Source: CAZLPZ01 sp964561535
GTDB taxonomy: Bacteria; Pseudomonadota; Alphaproteobacteria; Micavibrionales; Micavibrionaceae
Assembly: GCA_964561535.1 (NCBI GenBank)
Contig: CAZLPZ010000006.1
Coordinates: 1-53,401, forward strand
DNA length: 53,401 nucleotides
Direction: 5' to 3'
Part shown: in pieces, positions 19,701 through 27,623 of the stretch
How positions within the stretch are numbered: the stretch's first letter is position 1
Layout of the letters: every line of letters starts with the position of its first letter
Position numbers and translations under genes: made by a program
The notes under the pieces: generated by a model
What the model was told of the DNA's origin: nothing
What the model saw: the letters and a program-made list of their open reading frames with translations, nothing else
Databases searched by the model: none

Positions 19701-19756
19701 GTGACGAATGTTTTTAAAAAGGGTTCCCCCAATGGAATATAGGAGACCGTGCCCAT
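16742..19756 (-). CDS. addB: double-strand break repair nuclease AddB
   Basis: 1004-aa partner of AddA, of the alphaproteobacterial type. The N-terminal half is an inactivated helicase fold (EILLPTRRTVRMMTDLFLD where a P-loop would be, MMAGVTGSLPIVAKLMEVIA, VILPGLDPDLP). The middle has VILAGFNEGIWPIDPGIDPW, GMPPAEQEIGRLSHDVVQLL and VTITYRMKMEGAPALPSRWL, all typical of AddB. The C-terminal PD-(D/E)xK nuclease shows RLDRLDRMTTGGYAIIDYKTG. It starts 3 bases after the TsaE-MurU stop with AAGGAT upstream, and ends overlapping addA. Confidence 0.96.
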   Translation of the reverse strand: MGTVSYIPLGEPFLKTFVTGLIRQYGDDPAGLMNLEILLPTRRTVRMMTDLFLDTTDGRPLLLPKIRAVADMDDEALEIMVTSATGHAIDIPPVLSPIEAQLILTEMIRARDTTIDFTRAVALAQTLLAFLKSVRDEGLTLDSLDHLVDAEFASHWQITLDFLNILRTAWPGYVHAAGRLQAHDRRILLFEHLITYWQQNPPAHPVMMAGVTGSLPIVAKLMEVIANLPQGHVILPGLDPDLPDDHRKNLTPQDPQYELNHLLENLNINLTTIPVWDGCTAQIMRLSEDVITPQTARRFFTQHMMCPGACTPSWANLKNELTEKSRKAIQDDLSNIKIIQVNTALDEAHAIAAQVRIALTDPATHIAIVTPDRSLATLIMAACLRFNIEVNDSAGNVLYTAPHTQFLTLILTLAVQGFSPVDLIALLRHPFLNLPNLSQDQISLFECQFLRGVRPPTHPRTFLHEYITAPISHDMIEPLTFLVDTIEPLYQLCQTGGHIHDFIRTHLTTCEKISTHTKDNISALWIGDDGEALSHLCADIINLETPPMHKNANDYTAFMIHLFKTTRVNRRGIGHPRVQLLGVYESRLMGMTHVILAGFNEGIWPIDPGIDPWLARTMRADFGMPPAEQEIGRLSHDVVQLLHVPKVTITYRMKMEGAPALPSRWLHRFYSVITAIFGPNHDQCQDTDIIKAVHLLDAPNSNKQQFLKKRPAPCPPQSLRPTTISSTQIETLMIDPYAFYAQKILRLKPLDPLDLDVDDRIRGIILHRVLDRILRENRPQDFELFLTHELDKWRVDQSIRAFMMPRLSQTLRKTIAHDFAARANGLTPDQTEQTWTYTLPILGIPHHITARLDRLDRMTTGGYAIIDYKTGASLPTRKNIDAGLASQLVIQSLCVQNGLNENKKPGDVVSSASFWHLKPSGVKVLTLDQDQSPLALNDLCDAAQNGLVNVLSIFAAEHTPYYPVPDGRNDDLARDTYDHLSRRQIWWGLDDDTPQMIASKTGSL

Positions 19757-19759
19757 TTG

Positions 19760-20965
19760 TTATCCTTGCTGAGCGCGAGTGATTTCAGTCAGTTCACTTG
19801 CGTTATGGCGTTGTTGTGCAGTTATGTGCGCAGACACTGCATCAACATCTTCGGGCGTGCTGATGTGATGCCACAAGCCGGTATGCACTAATCCAAATAA
19901 ACGTCCGGCACGTTGTGCGGCGTCCATTTGATTAAGGAACGAAAATATTCCATCTGGTACATTATCAAATATCCGTGCGTGTAACATACGAATTCCGGCG
20001 AACATATGTGTTCCGGTTAAATTGAGTGATCGTGTAATGCGCCCAGTCTTATCGATCGTATAGTCGCCAACATTTTTTGTGATACTTTCTCGATTAATCG
20101 GAAACAATAATAACAAAATGTCCATCGAATTGGGGTCAAAGGCTAATGATAATCGGTCGAGCATCGACAGTCCCGGTCCTTCGTCAATTAGCGCATCGCC
20201 ATTCATCGCGAAAAAAATATCGCGGTTGATCGCGGGCAGGGCGTGTTTTAACCCGCCCCCGGTTTCAAGAAGTACCGGCTCAAAAAATGTTTCAATATCA
20301 AAATTGGATTTGTAAGGGACAACAAATTCATCGATTTTGTGGGGTAAATAATGGGTATTTAAAAAGAGGCGTTTGATTCCTGCTTGGTTTGCTTGATTCA
20401 TAAAATAATCCAATGTGGGGCGGCCTGCGACGGGGACCAGAGGTTTGGGCGTGTCGCGTACGCGGTCGCGCATGCGGGTTCCTAAACCTGCGGCAAAGAT
20501 AAAGGCCGTGTCTGAAAACGTTCCAAATCCGTGGGGGGTCACGGTGACATCACGTGTGCCGTCGACGTTCATTTCGATATGGAGATGAACCCGGTATTTG
20601 AATGTCGGGATAAGGGAGGAAGGCAGGCGGTCCGGCCATTCGATCAATGTAGCGTGCGCCGTGTATATATCGTCGATGTTCAATTCATCGATTTCGGATG
20701 AATTTTTGACCCGGTACAGATCATAATGATAGATCTGACCTGTTGTTGTCTCGTAAATCGACACCATATTAAAGGTGGGGCTGGGGATGGGCATTGTTTG
20801 GTCGCCTGCAGCAGAACGGATAAACCCCCGCGCAAAAGCGGTTTTCCCAACTCCTAAATCCCCGGACAATAATATGACCGTGTGGGGGGGGACGAGACAA
20901 GCGAGGTCAGCCGCAAATATTGTCATATCCTGTTCAGATTGGATCTTGACGGGGATGGATTTCAT
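19760..20965 (-). CDS. tsaE: TsaE-MurU fusion: tRNA t6A ATPase joined to sugar-1-P nucleotidyltransferase
   Basis: 401 aa in one uninterrupted frame. Residues 1-148 are TsaE, the ATPase of the TsaBDE complex that makes t6A at position 37 of ANN-decoding tRNAs: Walker A GDLGVGKT (35-42), SPTFNMVSIY, IYHYDLYR and LIEWPDRL (107-114). Residues about 152-385 are a MurU-like nucleotidyltransferase: AAGLGTRM (158-165), TPKPLVPVAGRPTLDYFMNQ, a NGDALID metal site and a C-terminal GLWHHISTPED. MurU makes UDP-MurNAc in peptidoglycan recycling. In alphaproteobacteria the common order is tsaE, amgK (sugar kinase), murU, addB, addA. Here amgK is missing and its neighbours are fused, consistent with a deletion. 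AAGGAG lies 8 bases before the ATG. Confidence 0.9.
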   Translation of the reverse strand: MKSIPVKIQSEQDMTIFAADLACLVPPHTVILLSGDLGVGKTAFARGFIRSAAGDQTMPIPSPTFNMVSIYETTTGQIYHYDLYRVKNSSEIDELNIDDIYTAHATLIEWPDRLPSSLIPTFKYRVHLHIEMNVDGTRDVTVTPHGFGTFSDTAFIFAAGLGTRMRDRVRDTPKPLVPVAGRPTLDYFMNQANQAGIKRLFLNTHYLPHKIDEFVVPYKSNFDIETFFEPVLLETGGGLKHALPAINRDIFFAMNGDALIDEGPGLSMLDRLSLAFDPNSMDILLLLFPINRESITKNVGDYTIDKTGRITRSLNLTGTHMFAGIRMLHARIFDNVPDGIFSFLNQMDAAQRAGRLFGLVHTGLWHHISTPEDVDAVSAHITAQQRHNASELTEITRAQQG

Positions 20966-21062
20966 GCGGATGCTCCTTGCAGGGGTCAGACCTAATTAAA
21001 ATACCGATTCTGTTGCGTTTTTTACTTATAAAATAGATCCATCAAAAGGGCCAGAGGTTATC

Positions 21063-22091
21063 ATGTCAGATACAGAAACACGCGACGTTGCCATTATTGG
21101 GGCGGGACCCATTGGATTATTTGGTGTTTTTGCGCTGGGGATGATGGGGGTATCCGCGTATGTGTTTGATGCTTTGCCTGATATTGGGGGGCAATGCACA
21201 GCGCTTTATCCGGATAAACCGATTTATGATATTCCAGCCTATCCTATGATAACAGGGGGGGCATTGGTTCAAGCGCTTGAAGACCAAGCCCGGCCATTTG
21301 TCCCAATGTACCATTTGGGTTCGCCCGTTACAAATATTACGAAAAATGAAAATAATGAATGGATGGTTCAAAATGCGGCGGGTGTTACGGTTGTTGTCCG
21401 GGCTATTTTAATTGCTTGTGGGGCGGGGGCGTTTGGACCAAATCGCCCGCCCCTTGAGGGGCTATCAGATTATGAGAATAAATCTGTTTTTTATACGGTT
21501 CGGAGTGCCGAAAAATTTATCGGGCGGCGGGTGGCAATTGCCGGTGGGGGGGATAGTGCTGTGGATTGGGCAAATATTCTTGCACCCTTGACAGCCCAAG
21601 TGTACGTCATACATCGTCGCGATCATTTTCGCGCAGCCCCCGAGAGCGTACAGAGAATGGACACGTACGTCGCCCAAGGAAAAATAGAAAAAATTATTCC
21701 ATATCAATTAGATGAGTTGTCCGGGGTCGCGGGGGCTTTGACAGGCGTACGTGTACGTGATCTTGACGGAATAACCCGTACGTTGGATGTAGATACCTTG
21801 CTTTGTTTTTTTGGTTTGGTTCCAAATCTGGGCATTTTGGGGGATATTCACCTTAAAATTGATGGCCATCAAATCGTTATTGACCCGACAACAGGCGAGA
21901 CCAGTCGCCCAGGTATTTTTGCAGCAGGGGATGGGGTGATCTATCCCCATAAACAAAAATTAATTTTAACAGGATTTGCCGAAATATCACAATCTGCCCA
22001 AGCCATTTATGAATATTTGAACCCTGGTGCTGGCCTGCACCATGTGCATTCCACCACGCGCGGCGTGCCAAAGAGTGTGATCCCGATATAG
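21063..22091 (+). CDS. ferredoxin--NADP+ reductase (FNR2/thioredoxin-reductase-like)
   Basis: 342-aa flavoprotein moving electrons between NADPH and ferredoxin or flavodoxin. The FAD Rossmann motif is IIGAGPIGLFG at 11-21, followed by ALPDIGGQCTALYPDKPIYD, diagnostic of the FNR2 group. The NADP-binding motif is VAIAGGGDSAVDWA. It lacks the redox CxxC of true thioredoxin reductases. The C-terminus has RPGIFAAGDGVIYP and a tail HSTTRGVPK that stacks on the flavin in this group. It is divergent from the tsaE-addBA operon with 97 bases between; AGAGG precedes the ATG. The gene stands alone, as no ferredoxin gene is adjacent. Confidence 0.93.
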   Translation: MSDTETRDVAIIGAGPIGLFGVFALGMMGVSAYVFDALPDIGGQCTALYPDKPIYDIPAYPMITGGALVQALEDQARPFVPMYHLGSPVTNITKNENNEWMVQNAAGVTVVVRAILIACGAGAFGPNRPPLEGLSDYENKSVFYTVRSAEKFIGRRVAIAGGGDSAVDWANILAPLTAQVYVIHRRDHFRAAPESVQRMDTYVAQGKIEKIIPYQLDELSGVAGALTGVRVRDLDGITRTLDVDTLLCFFGLVPNLGILGDIHLKIDGHQIVIDPTTGETSRPGIFAAGDGVIYPHKQKLILTGFAEISQSAQAIYEYLNPGAGLHHVHSTTRGVPKSVIPI

Positions 22092-22128
22092 GCTGGGATA
22101 ACATTAAAATATTTAAATAGAAAAACCC

Positions 22129-22157
22129 TTGACTCTTTCGACGTAGTTTAATATAAA
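22129..22157 (+). promoter_or_regulatory. rho: sigma-70 type promoter for rho
   Basis: TTGACT at 22129-22134 and TATAAA at 22152-22157 are separated by exactly 17 bases. It lies 38 bases after the ferredoxin-NADP reductase stop and about 230 bases before the rho ATG. It is the clearest -35/-10 pair I found in the window. Confidence 0.7.
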
Positions 22158-22386
22158 AAAGGCGTACATCGTTGATCATAGGCTGTTGATCACGTTTTGT
22201 CTTATTCTTTTCCCCTTCCTTTTCAAGAAAACTTCACGAAACAGGACGTTTAAAATAAGTAGGGCAGACGGGTCCTTTTTGATCTTGTAACGATTTTTGT
22301 ATCTTTTGGTTTTATCCCGACGATCTTTTTTTATAGTCACAGTGTCGTCGATTTTTTAAAAAACACCCAACCCAAGATTTTTCCCT
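22158..22386 (+). promoter_or_regulatory. rho: long untranslated leader of rho
   Basis: About 225 bases separate the predicted -10 from the rho start. The stretch contains the direct repeat GTTGATCA (about 22171 and 22188), a pyrimidine-rich segment TTTTCCCCTTCCTTTTC near 22210 and several T-runs closer to the ATG. In enterobacteria rho is autoregulated by Rho-dependent attenuation in its leader; the unstructured C/U-rich segment would suit this. The mechanism is inferred here. No Shine-Dalgarno of note precedes the ATG and no leader peptide was found. Confidence 0.4.
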
Positions 22387-23643
22387 ATGAACTTGCAAGA
22401 TTTAAAATCACGGTCTCCTGCCGAACTTATGGAGTATGCCGAGGAACTTAACGTTGAAAACGTGGGGTCCATGCGCAAACAAGATTTAATGTTCGCCATA
22501 TTAAAGGCCCTTGCCGATCAAGATGTGTCGATTACCGGCACGGGAGTTTTAGAAGTATTACAAGATGGATTCGGGTTTTTGCGGTCTCCTGAAGAAAATT
22601 ATTTACCCGGGCCCGATGATATTTATGTATCCCCGACCCAAGTGCGGCGGTTTGGGTTGCGGACGGGGGATGTTCTTGAGGGTGAAATTCGCGCGCCTAA
22701 AGAATCTGAACGCTATTTTGCCCTGTTAAAGGTCAGCATTATTAATGGGGATGTGCCTGAAAAATTACGTCACCGCATAAATTTTGATAATTTGACACCG
22801 CTCTATCCGGACCGTAAAATTAAGCTGGAGCTTGCGGATCCGACAAAGAAAAATAATACCCAACGTGTGATTGAATTGGTCGCGCCTATTGGATTCGGGC
22901 AACGTGCGTTGATTGTGGCCCCGCCGCGTGTGGGTAAAACAATTATGATGCAAGATATTGCGCATTCAATTGCGGCGAACCATCCGGAAGCGTATTTGAT
23001 TGTGTTGTTGATCGATGAACGCCCGGAAGAAGTCACTGATATGGCGCGATCCGTCAAAGGTGAAGTGATTTCATCGACGTTTGATGAACCAGCTACCCGT
23101 CACGTTCAGGTCGCCGAAATGGTCATGGAAAAGGCGAAACGTCTGGTTGAAAACAAACGTGACGTGGTTATTCTGCTTGATTCAATTACGCGTTTGGCGC
23201 GTGCGTATAACACCGTTGTACCGTCATCTGGTAAAGTGCTGACGGGCGGCGTGGACGCCAATGCGTTACAGCGTCCAAAACGTTTCTTTGGCGCGGCACG
23301 TAATATTGAACAAGGCGGGTCGTTGACCATTATCGCGACGGCATTGATCGAAACCGGGTCGCGTATGGACGAGGTGATTTTTGAAGAATTTAAAGGGACA
23401 GGGAATAGTGAGATTATTCTTGACCGGAAAATTGCCGACAAACGCGTCTTCCCGTCGATCGATATTCAAAAATCCGGCACGCGCAAAGAAGAATTGCTGG
23501 TATCGAAAGAACAACTCTCGAAAATGTGGATCTTGCGTCGTATTTTAAATCCGATGGGCACGGTGGATGCCGTTGAATTCCTGTTGGACAAAATGAAGGA
23601 CACGAAATCGAACGATGATTTCTTCCAGATGATGAATCAGTAG
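22387..23643 (+). CDS. rho: transcription termination factor Rho
   Basis: 418-aa hexameric RNA helicase that ends transcription. The N-terminal helical Rho_N domain (MNLQDLKSRSPAELMEYAEE) is followed by the cold-shock-like RNA-binding domain with GFGFLRS at 61-67. The ATPase core has Walker A APPRVGKT at 178-185, VLLIDERPEEVTDM, VVILLDSITRLARAYN (Walker B) and the secondary-site Q/R loop region GGVDANALQRPKRFFGAARN. Length is standard. In alphaproteobacteria rho usually precedes mnmE, which is so here with one small gene between. Confidence 0.98.
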   Translation: MNLQDLKSRSPAELMEYAEELNVENVGSMRKQDLMFAILKALADQDVSITGTGVLEVLQDGFGFLRSPEENYLPGPDDIYVSPTQVRRFGLRTGDVLEGEIRAPKESERYFALLKVSIINGDVPEKLRHRINFDNLTPLYPDRKIKLELADPTKKNNTQRVIELVAPIGFGQRALIVAPPRVGKTIMMQDIAHSIAANHPEAYLIVLLIDERPEEVTDMARSVKGEVISSTFDEPATRHVQVAEMVMEKAKRLVENKRDVVILLDSITRLARAYNTVVPSSGKVLTGGVDANALQRPKRFFGAARNIEQGGSLTIIATALIETGSRMDEVIFEEFKGTGNSEIILDRKIADKRVFPSIDIQKSGTRKEELLVSKEQLSKMWILRRILNPMGTVDAVEFLLDKMKDTKSNDDFFQMMNQ

Positions 23644-23660
23644 GAGAATTGAGAAAATTT

Positions 23661-23685
23661 TATCCCGGCGCAGGCCGGGATGACA
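23661..23685. repeat. dispersed palindromic element
   Basis: ATCCCGGCGCAGGCCGGGAT followed by GACAG sits in the 55-base gap between rho and the DUF6489 gene. It is one of about eight related palindromes in the window that share the ATCCC...GGGATGAC core. As a transcribed hairpin it could stabilise the rho mRNA 3' end. Confidence 0.65.
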
Positions 23686-23698
23686 GGGAAAAGATACG

Positions 23699-24010
23699 AT
23701 GAAACTTCATTTCGACATTGACTGCACCCCCGAAGAAGCGCGGCAATTTTTGGGCCTGCCCGATGTGGTACCCATGCAAGATGCGCTGATGAAACAATTG
23801 CAGGCGAAATTATCCGAAAATATCCGCACGCTTGACCCTGAAACACTCGCGAAAACATGGGTGCCGATTACCATGCAAAATTGGTCTGAAATGCAAAAAA
23901 TGTTTTTGAATAATATCGGAAGTTTTGGAACGCGGGCTGGTGGCGCGGCCTCACGCGCGGCAACATCCGCGACCGATTTTGACACGAAACCAAAACCATC
24001 CAAGAAATGA
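23699..24010 (+). CDS. DUF6489 family protein
   Basis: 103 aa, soluble, function unknown. The N-terminal MKLHFDIDCTPEEARQFLGL, then PDVVPMQDALMKQLQAKL and WVPITMQNWSEMQKMF, match a small conserved alphaproteobacterial family found between rho and mnmE. The C-terminus is a low-complexity Ala/Ser/Lys tail. Its TGA overlaps the mnmE ATG by four bases, so the two are probably translationally coupled. The conserved position suggests a link to tRNA modification or membrane functions, but nothing in the sequence reveals a catalytic site. Confidence 0.8.
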   Translation: MKLHFDIDCTPEEARQFLGLPDVVPMQDALMKQLQAKLSENIRTLDPETLAKTWVPITMQNWSEMQKMFLNNIGSFGTRAGGAASRAATSATDFDTKPKPSKK

Positions 24011-25392
24011 ATGATTATCGTTTAGATACGATCTATGCCCTCTCAACACCCCCTGGGGTTGGGGCGCTGGCGGTTGTACGTCTATCGGGCCCCGGCACGT
24101 GCGCGGCATTATCGGCGATGGGCGTACCTGAATTATCGCCGCGTGTGGCAACGCTTGTGAAATTATATGAACCTGTATTGGATCATCGCTTTCTCCTTGA
24201 TCACGCTCTTGTCACGTTTTTTGAACATCCGCGGTCATTCACGGGGGAAGATACGGCCGAATTGTGTTTACATGGGGGGCGCGCCGTGGTGCGCGGGGTC
24301 CTTGATGCCCTCGCCCATATCCCTGGCCTGCGTCTGGCGGATCCTGGGGAATTCACGCGCCGCGCGTTTTTAAACGGCAAGATTGATTTAACAGGGGCCG
24401 AGGCGGTTGCCGATTTGATTCATGCCGAAACGTCGTTGCAACGGGTCCAGGCTTTGTCACAACTTGATGGACGGTTAAAAGATCTTTATGACGGGTGGCG
24501 GGCCGATATTATTCGCGCATCCGCCTATATCGAGGCGCATTTGGATTTTCCAGACGAGGATATTCCCCAAGATGTGACAGCCCCCGTGCGTCCTGGGCTT
24601 CAAAAATTATATGAGGCGATCACCATTCATTTAAATGACGGTAAGCGCGGGGAACGGATTCGGGACGGCGTGCGGGTCGTTATTTTAGGGGCCCCCAATG
24701 CCGGGAAATCCTCGTTATTAAACGCGCTTGTGAAACGGGACGTCGCGATTGTGTCGGAACATGCGGGCACGACGCGTGACGCGATTGATGTGCATTTGGA
24801 TTTGGACGGTGTCGCGGCAATTCTTACAGATACAGCGGGGCTGCGTGCCCGGGCATTGGGGGATACGATATCTGATACAATCGAACGGATCGGGATTGAT
24901 CGGGCTTTAGAACGGGCAGAACAAGCCGATGTCAAATTCGTTTTAATTGACGGTACAGGCGGGGGGGCGGTTGATGATGAAACGCGCGCCATGATGGATG
25001 AATCATCGATTATTATTTGGACGAAAATGGATCAAATAGGAGCGGAGGCGCGTTCGAGATTGGCGGGTATATTTCCGACCCATCTAACGCATTTTATATC
25101 GGTGAAAACGGGCGATGGTCTTGCCACGTTGATGACCGCGTTATCAAATATCGTTCATGATGTTGTGGGGCAAGGGGGCGAGACGTTATCGTTAACCCGT
25201 GATCGGCACCGGGTGGCATTGACGGCGTCTCGCGATGCGCTGGGGCAGGTCTTGGATAATCCGGGGTTAGAACCGGAATTAATGGCTGAAGAATTGCGGG
25301 GTGCGGTGAACGCGTTGGGTCGCATTACAGGGCGGATCGATGTGGAAGATTTACTGGATGTGATTTTTCGCGATTTTTGTATCGGGAAATAG
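24007..25392 (+). CDS. mnmE: tRNA uridine-5-carboxymethylaminomethyl GTPase MnmE
   Basis: 461-aa GTPase that with MnmG modifies the wobble U34 of several tRNAs. An N-terminal formyl-THF-binding domain starts DTIYALSTPPGVGALAVVRL. A helical domain follows, with an inserted Ras-like G domain: G1 GAPNAGKS, G2/G3 GTTRDAIDV and DTAGLR, G4 TKMD. The C-terminus is DFCIGK, containing the catalytic CxGK motif. Length is typical. mnmG, rsmG and parAB, which commonly follow in alphaproteobacteria, are absent; the next gene is convergent. Confidence 0.97.
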   Translation: MNDYRLDTIYALSTPPGVGALAVVRLSGPGTCAALSAMGVPELSPRVATLVKLYEPVLDHRFLLDHALVTFFEHPRSFTGEDTAELCLHGGRAVVRGVLDALAHIPGLRLADPGEFTRRAFLNGKIDLTGAEAVADLIHAETSLQRVQALSQLDGRLKDLYDGWRADIIRASAYIEAHLDFPDEDIPQDVTAPVRPGLQKLYEAITIHLNDGKRGERIRDGVRVVILGAPNAGKSSLLNALVKRDVAIVSEHAGTTRDAIDVHLDLDGVAAILTDTAGLRARALGDTISDTIERIGIDRALERAEQADVKFVLIDGTGGGAVDDETRAMMDESSIIIWTKMDQIGAEARSRLAGIFPTHLTHFISVKTGDGLATLMTALSNIVHDVVGQGGETLSLTRDRHRVALTASRDALGQVLDNPGLEPELMAEELRGAVNALGRITGRIDVEDLLDVIFRDFCIGK

Positions 25393-25429
25393 GCCGCATC
25401 GTCGTCCTCGCCCCCCTTTAGGGAGGGGA

Positions 25430-25744
25430 TTAAATTATTGATTCTGCCCTTGCTCGCGCCACAGCGCGCAAGGTTTCTGGCTTGTCGGCTGCGTTACTTT
25501 TATTCCGTTTGATCGCCTGGCATTTAGTGCATTCGTGCACGATGACGTACCCGTTCCGGTCGGTTTCGATGGCAATGGGCTTCATGAGCCCGCCGCAATG
25601 GTGCGCTCGGTCCCCGGGATTAATGTCGACATGTTTGGAATAGAGACACGCCGGGCAATGATTTGTGTACCCGTTGCCTGTAACGGCCACGCCACAATGG
25701 CCGCAAGCAAAGTTTTCAATATGGCGGGTAAATTTACGGGTCAT
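25430..25744 (-). CDS. RNHCP domain zinc-ribbon protein
   Basis: 104-aa small protein of the RNHCP family, named after a conserved RNHCP motif (here TNHCP). Zinc-binding pairs are CGHC (about 14-17), NHCPAC, a single Cys in the HHCGGLM stretch, and HECTKC. The PGDRAHHCGGLMKPIAIE stretch is also family-typical. The role of the family is unknown; two zinc ribbons suggest nucleic-acid or protein binding. It converges on mnmE and is divergent from the IalB-like gene. The C/G-rich hairpin at about 25411-25428 between it and mnmE may end both transcripts. Confidence 0.85.
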   Translation of the reverse strand: MTRKFTRHIENFACGHCGVAVTGNGYTNHCPACLYSKHVDINPGDRAHHCGGLMKPIAIETDRNGYVIVHECTKCQAIKRNKSNAADKPETLRAVARARAESII

Positions 25745-25873
25745 GGGTGTTGATATTCAGGGGGTATAAAAAAGAGTATGGCATCAGGTGCCCGCTTGTC
25801 CAGTTTGTGAAAACAGTTTATTATGGGGTGTTTTTGATTGTCAAATTTAATTGTTTTGCGTGATTGGTTTTCT

Positions 25874-26398
25874 ATGAATCGGTTTTTTCTTTTTGTTGCC
25901 GTTGTCGTATGTGTCGGTCTTTTTGCCGGGGTGTCATTCGCACGGGGGTCATCAACCGAGCCTAAGCTATTGGGAACATTTGGAGATTGGTCGGCTTACA
26001 GTTTTATTGAAAATGAAAAAAATGTTTGTTATATTCTATCAAGCCCTAAAAAAGCAGTTGGCAATTATAAAAAACGGGGCGAAATTTTTGCCTTGGTCAC
26101 GCATCGCCCTGCCGAGAAATCATTTGATGTTTTTTCCGTGATGTCTGGATATGACTATAAAGACGATAGTACCGTGACGGTGATGATTGATAAACAAAAG
26201 TTTGTATTATTTAGTCATAATGACTCGGCTTGGGCGCCGGATGCCGCGACAGATCAACGTATTTCAAAAGCCATGCGCAAGGGGAAATCGATGGTGGTTA
26301 CCGGCGCATCGTCAAAAGGGACATCAACGACGGATACCTATGGATTAAAAGGGACAGGGGCGGCGTTTGATATGATTGGGAAGGCGTGCCCCCAGTAA
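25874..26398 (+). CDS. IalB-like periplasmic protein
   Basis: 174 aa from the ATG at 25874; an in-frame TTG at 25838 is less likely. The N-terminus is a signal peptide with hydrophobic core FFLFVAVVVCVGLFAGVSFA. The mature part shows the invasion-associated locus B pattern: FGDWSAYSF, a Cys in NVCYILSSPKKA, RRG-like KKRGEIFALVTHRP, and a C-terminal AFDMIGKACP whose Cys can pair with the first. IalB proteins are periplasmic, widespread in alphaproteobacteria and linked to envelope stress or host entry in Bartonella. No function can be fixed here. Confidence 0.75.
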   Translation: MNRFFLFVAVVVCVGLFAGVSFARGSSTEPKLLGTFGDWSAYSFIENEKNVCYILSSPKKAVGNYKKRGEIFALVTHRPAEKSFDVFSVMSGYDYKDDSTVTVMIDKQKFVLFSHNDSAWAPDAATDQRISKAMRKGKSMVVTGASSKGTSTTDTYGLKGTGAAFDMIGKACPQ

Positions 26399-26474
26399 TT
26401 TAGGGTATTAAAATCATCTCGATTTGCGGTTGTGCGGGGATGACGCCCTTGTTTAGAGGTTATTTAAATTATAC

Positions 26475-27623
26475 ATGACGATAAAACGCCTCGATCAATA
26501 CCTTATTTTTCAAATTTTCACCGTTACATTGTTGATTACGGCTGTTCTTGTGGGCATCATGTTGATGACCCAGTCATTGAGATTTCTGGATCTTATTATT
26601 ACATCGGGGGCTTCGGGGGTTATGTTTTTGACACTAACATTACTCGCCTTACCCCGATTTTTTGAAGTTATTATTCCGGTCGCCCTGTCCGCTGCCACGG
26701 TTTATGTTTTCGTGCGCTTACGTCAGGACGGCGAGTTAACGATATTGCAAACTTCAGGGTTGTCGCCCGCGCGTATTGCACGGGCGGGGGCCGTGTGTGC
26801 TGTTTTATTGGGTTTTCTTTTATTTTTTATTCTTGCTGTCATTGCTCCTTTAACCTTGTCGCGTATGTATGAATTGAGGCAAACGCTTCGGGTACAATAT
26901 TCAACGTCGTTGCTTCGTCCGGGGGTTTTTAATACGCTTGGTTCCGATATCACCGTTTTTATAACAAAACGTACCGAAAAAGGTGGATTGGGAGGGGTCA
27001 TGATCAATGATGCCCGCCCCGAACATAAGGAACCTGTCACTATTTTGGCCGAACAAGGGGCGTTGATTATTACGGATCAAGGCCCTCAAATTCAGGTTCA
27101 AAAAGGCATACGATTGGTTCGATCTCTTCATGGGGTGGGGTTCGATCGGTTGGAATTTGATCGGTATATTATTGATCTTCCTGAATCGGGACCGTTGCAA
27201 AAACGATGGGCTGAACCCGAAGAGCGGACATTGATCAATTTAATGACAACGGCCTCAAAAGATGACAGTGTGCGTGCCCAATGGAGTGAATTTCGGTCTG
27301 AAATTCATCGTCGTTTTTTGTCGCCATTTTTACCGCTTTGTCTTTATTTATGCGTTGTGTTGGTTATGATCAAGGCGCGTTTCACCCGATCATTTCGTGA
27401 TTTTTGGCCGATTGGACTTGCCGGGGCAATTACGTTGATTATTGAAGGAGGATATTTAGCCTTATTTTCAGTTGCAAAAACAGGAATATTTGGCATTGTT
27501 TTGATGTATTTATTTGTGGGTGGAATTTTGTTTATAGCCTTGTGTGGATTTAAAGGTTTTTCTTTTAAACCAAATGCATTTGAATCTGCGCCAGGATCTG
27601 TTGTCTCATCAGAGGGGCTTTGA
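26475..27623 (+). CDS. lptF: LPS export ABC transporter permease LptF
   Basis: 382-aa inner-membrane permease of the YjgP/YjgQ family. With LptG and the ATPase LptB it extracts lipopolysaccharide and passes it to LptC. Three N-terminal helices (LIFQIFTVTLLITAVLVGIM; GVMFLTLTLLALPRFFEVII; AGAVCAVLLGFLLFFILAVI) are followed by a periplasmic jellyroll region (about 150-270) and three C-terminal helices. LPRFFEVIIPVALSAATVYV is family-typical. The stop overlaps the lptG start as TGATG. It shows the cell makes lipopolysaccharide. Confidence 0.93.
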   Translation: MTIKRLDQYLIFQIFTVTLLITAVLVGIMLMTQSLRFLDLIITSGASGVMFLTLTLLALPRFFEVIIPVALSAATVYVFVRLRQDGELTILQTSGLSPARIARAGAVCAVLLGFLLFFILAVIAPLTLSRMYELRQTLRVQYSTSLLRPGVFNTLGSDITVFITKRTEKGGLGGVMINDARPEHKEPVTILAEQGALIITDQGPQIQVQKGIRLVRSLHGVGFDRLEFDRYIIDLPESGPLQKRWAEPEERTLINLMTTASKDDSVRAQWSEFRSEIHRRFLSPFLPLCLYLCVVLVMIKARFTRSFRDFWPIGLAGAITLIIEGGYLALFSVAKTGIFGIVLMYLFVGGILFIALCGFKGFSFKPNAFESAPGSVVSSEGL

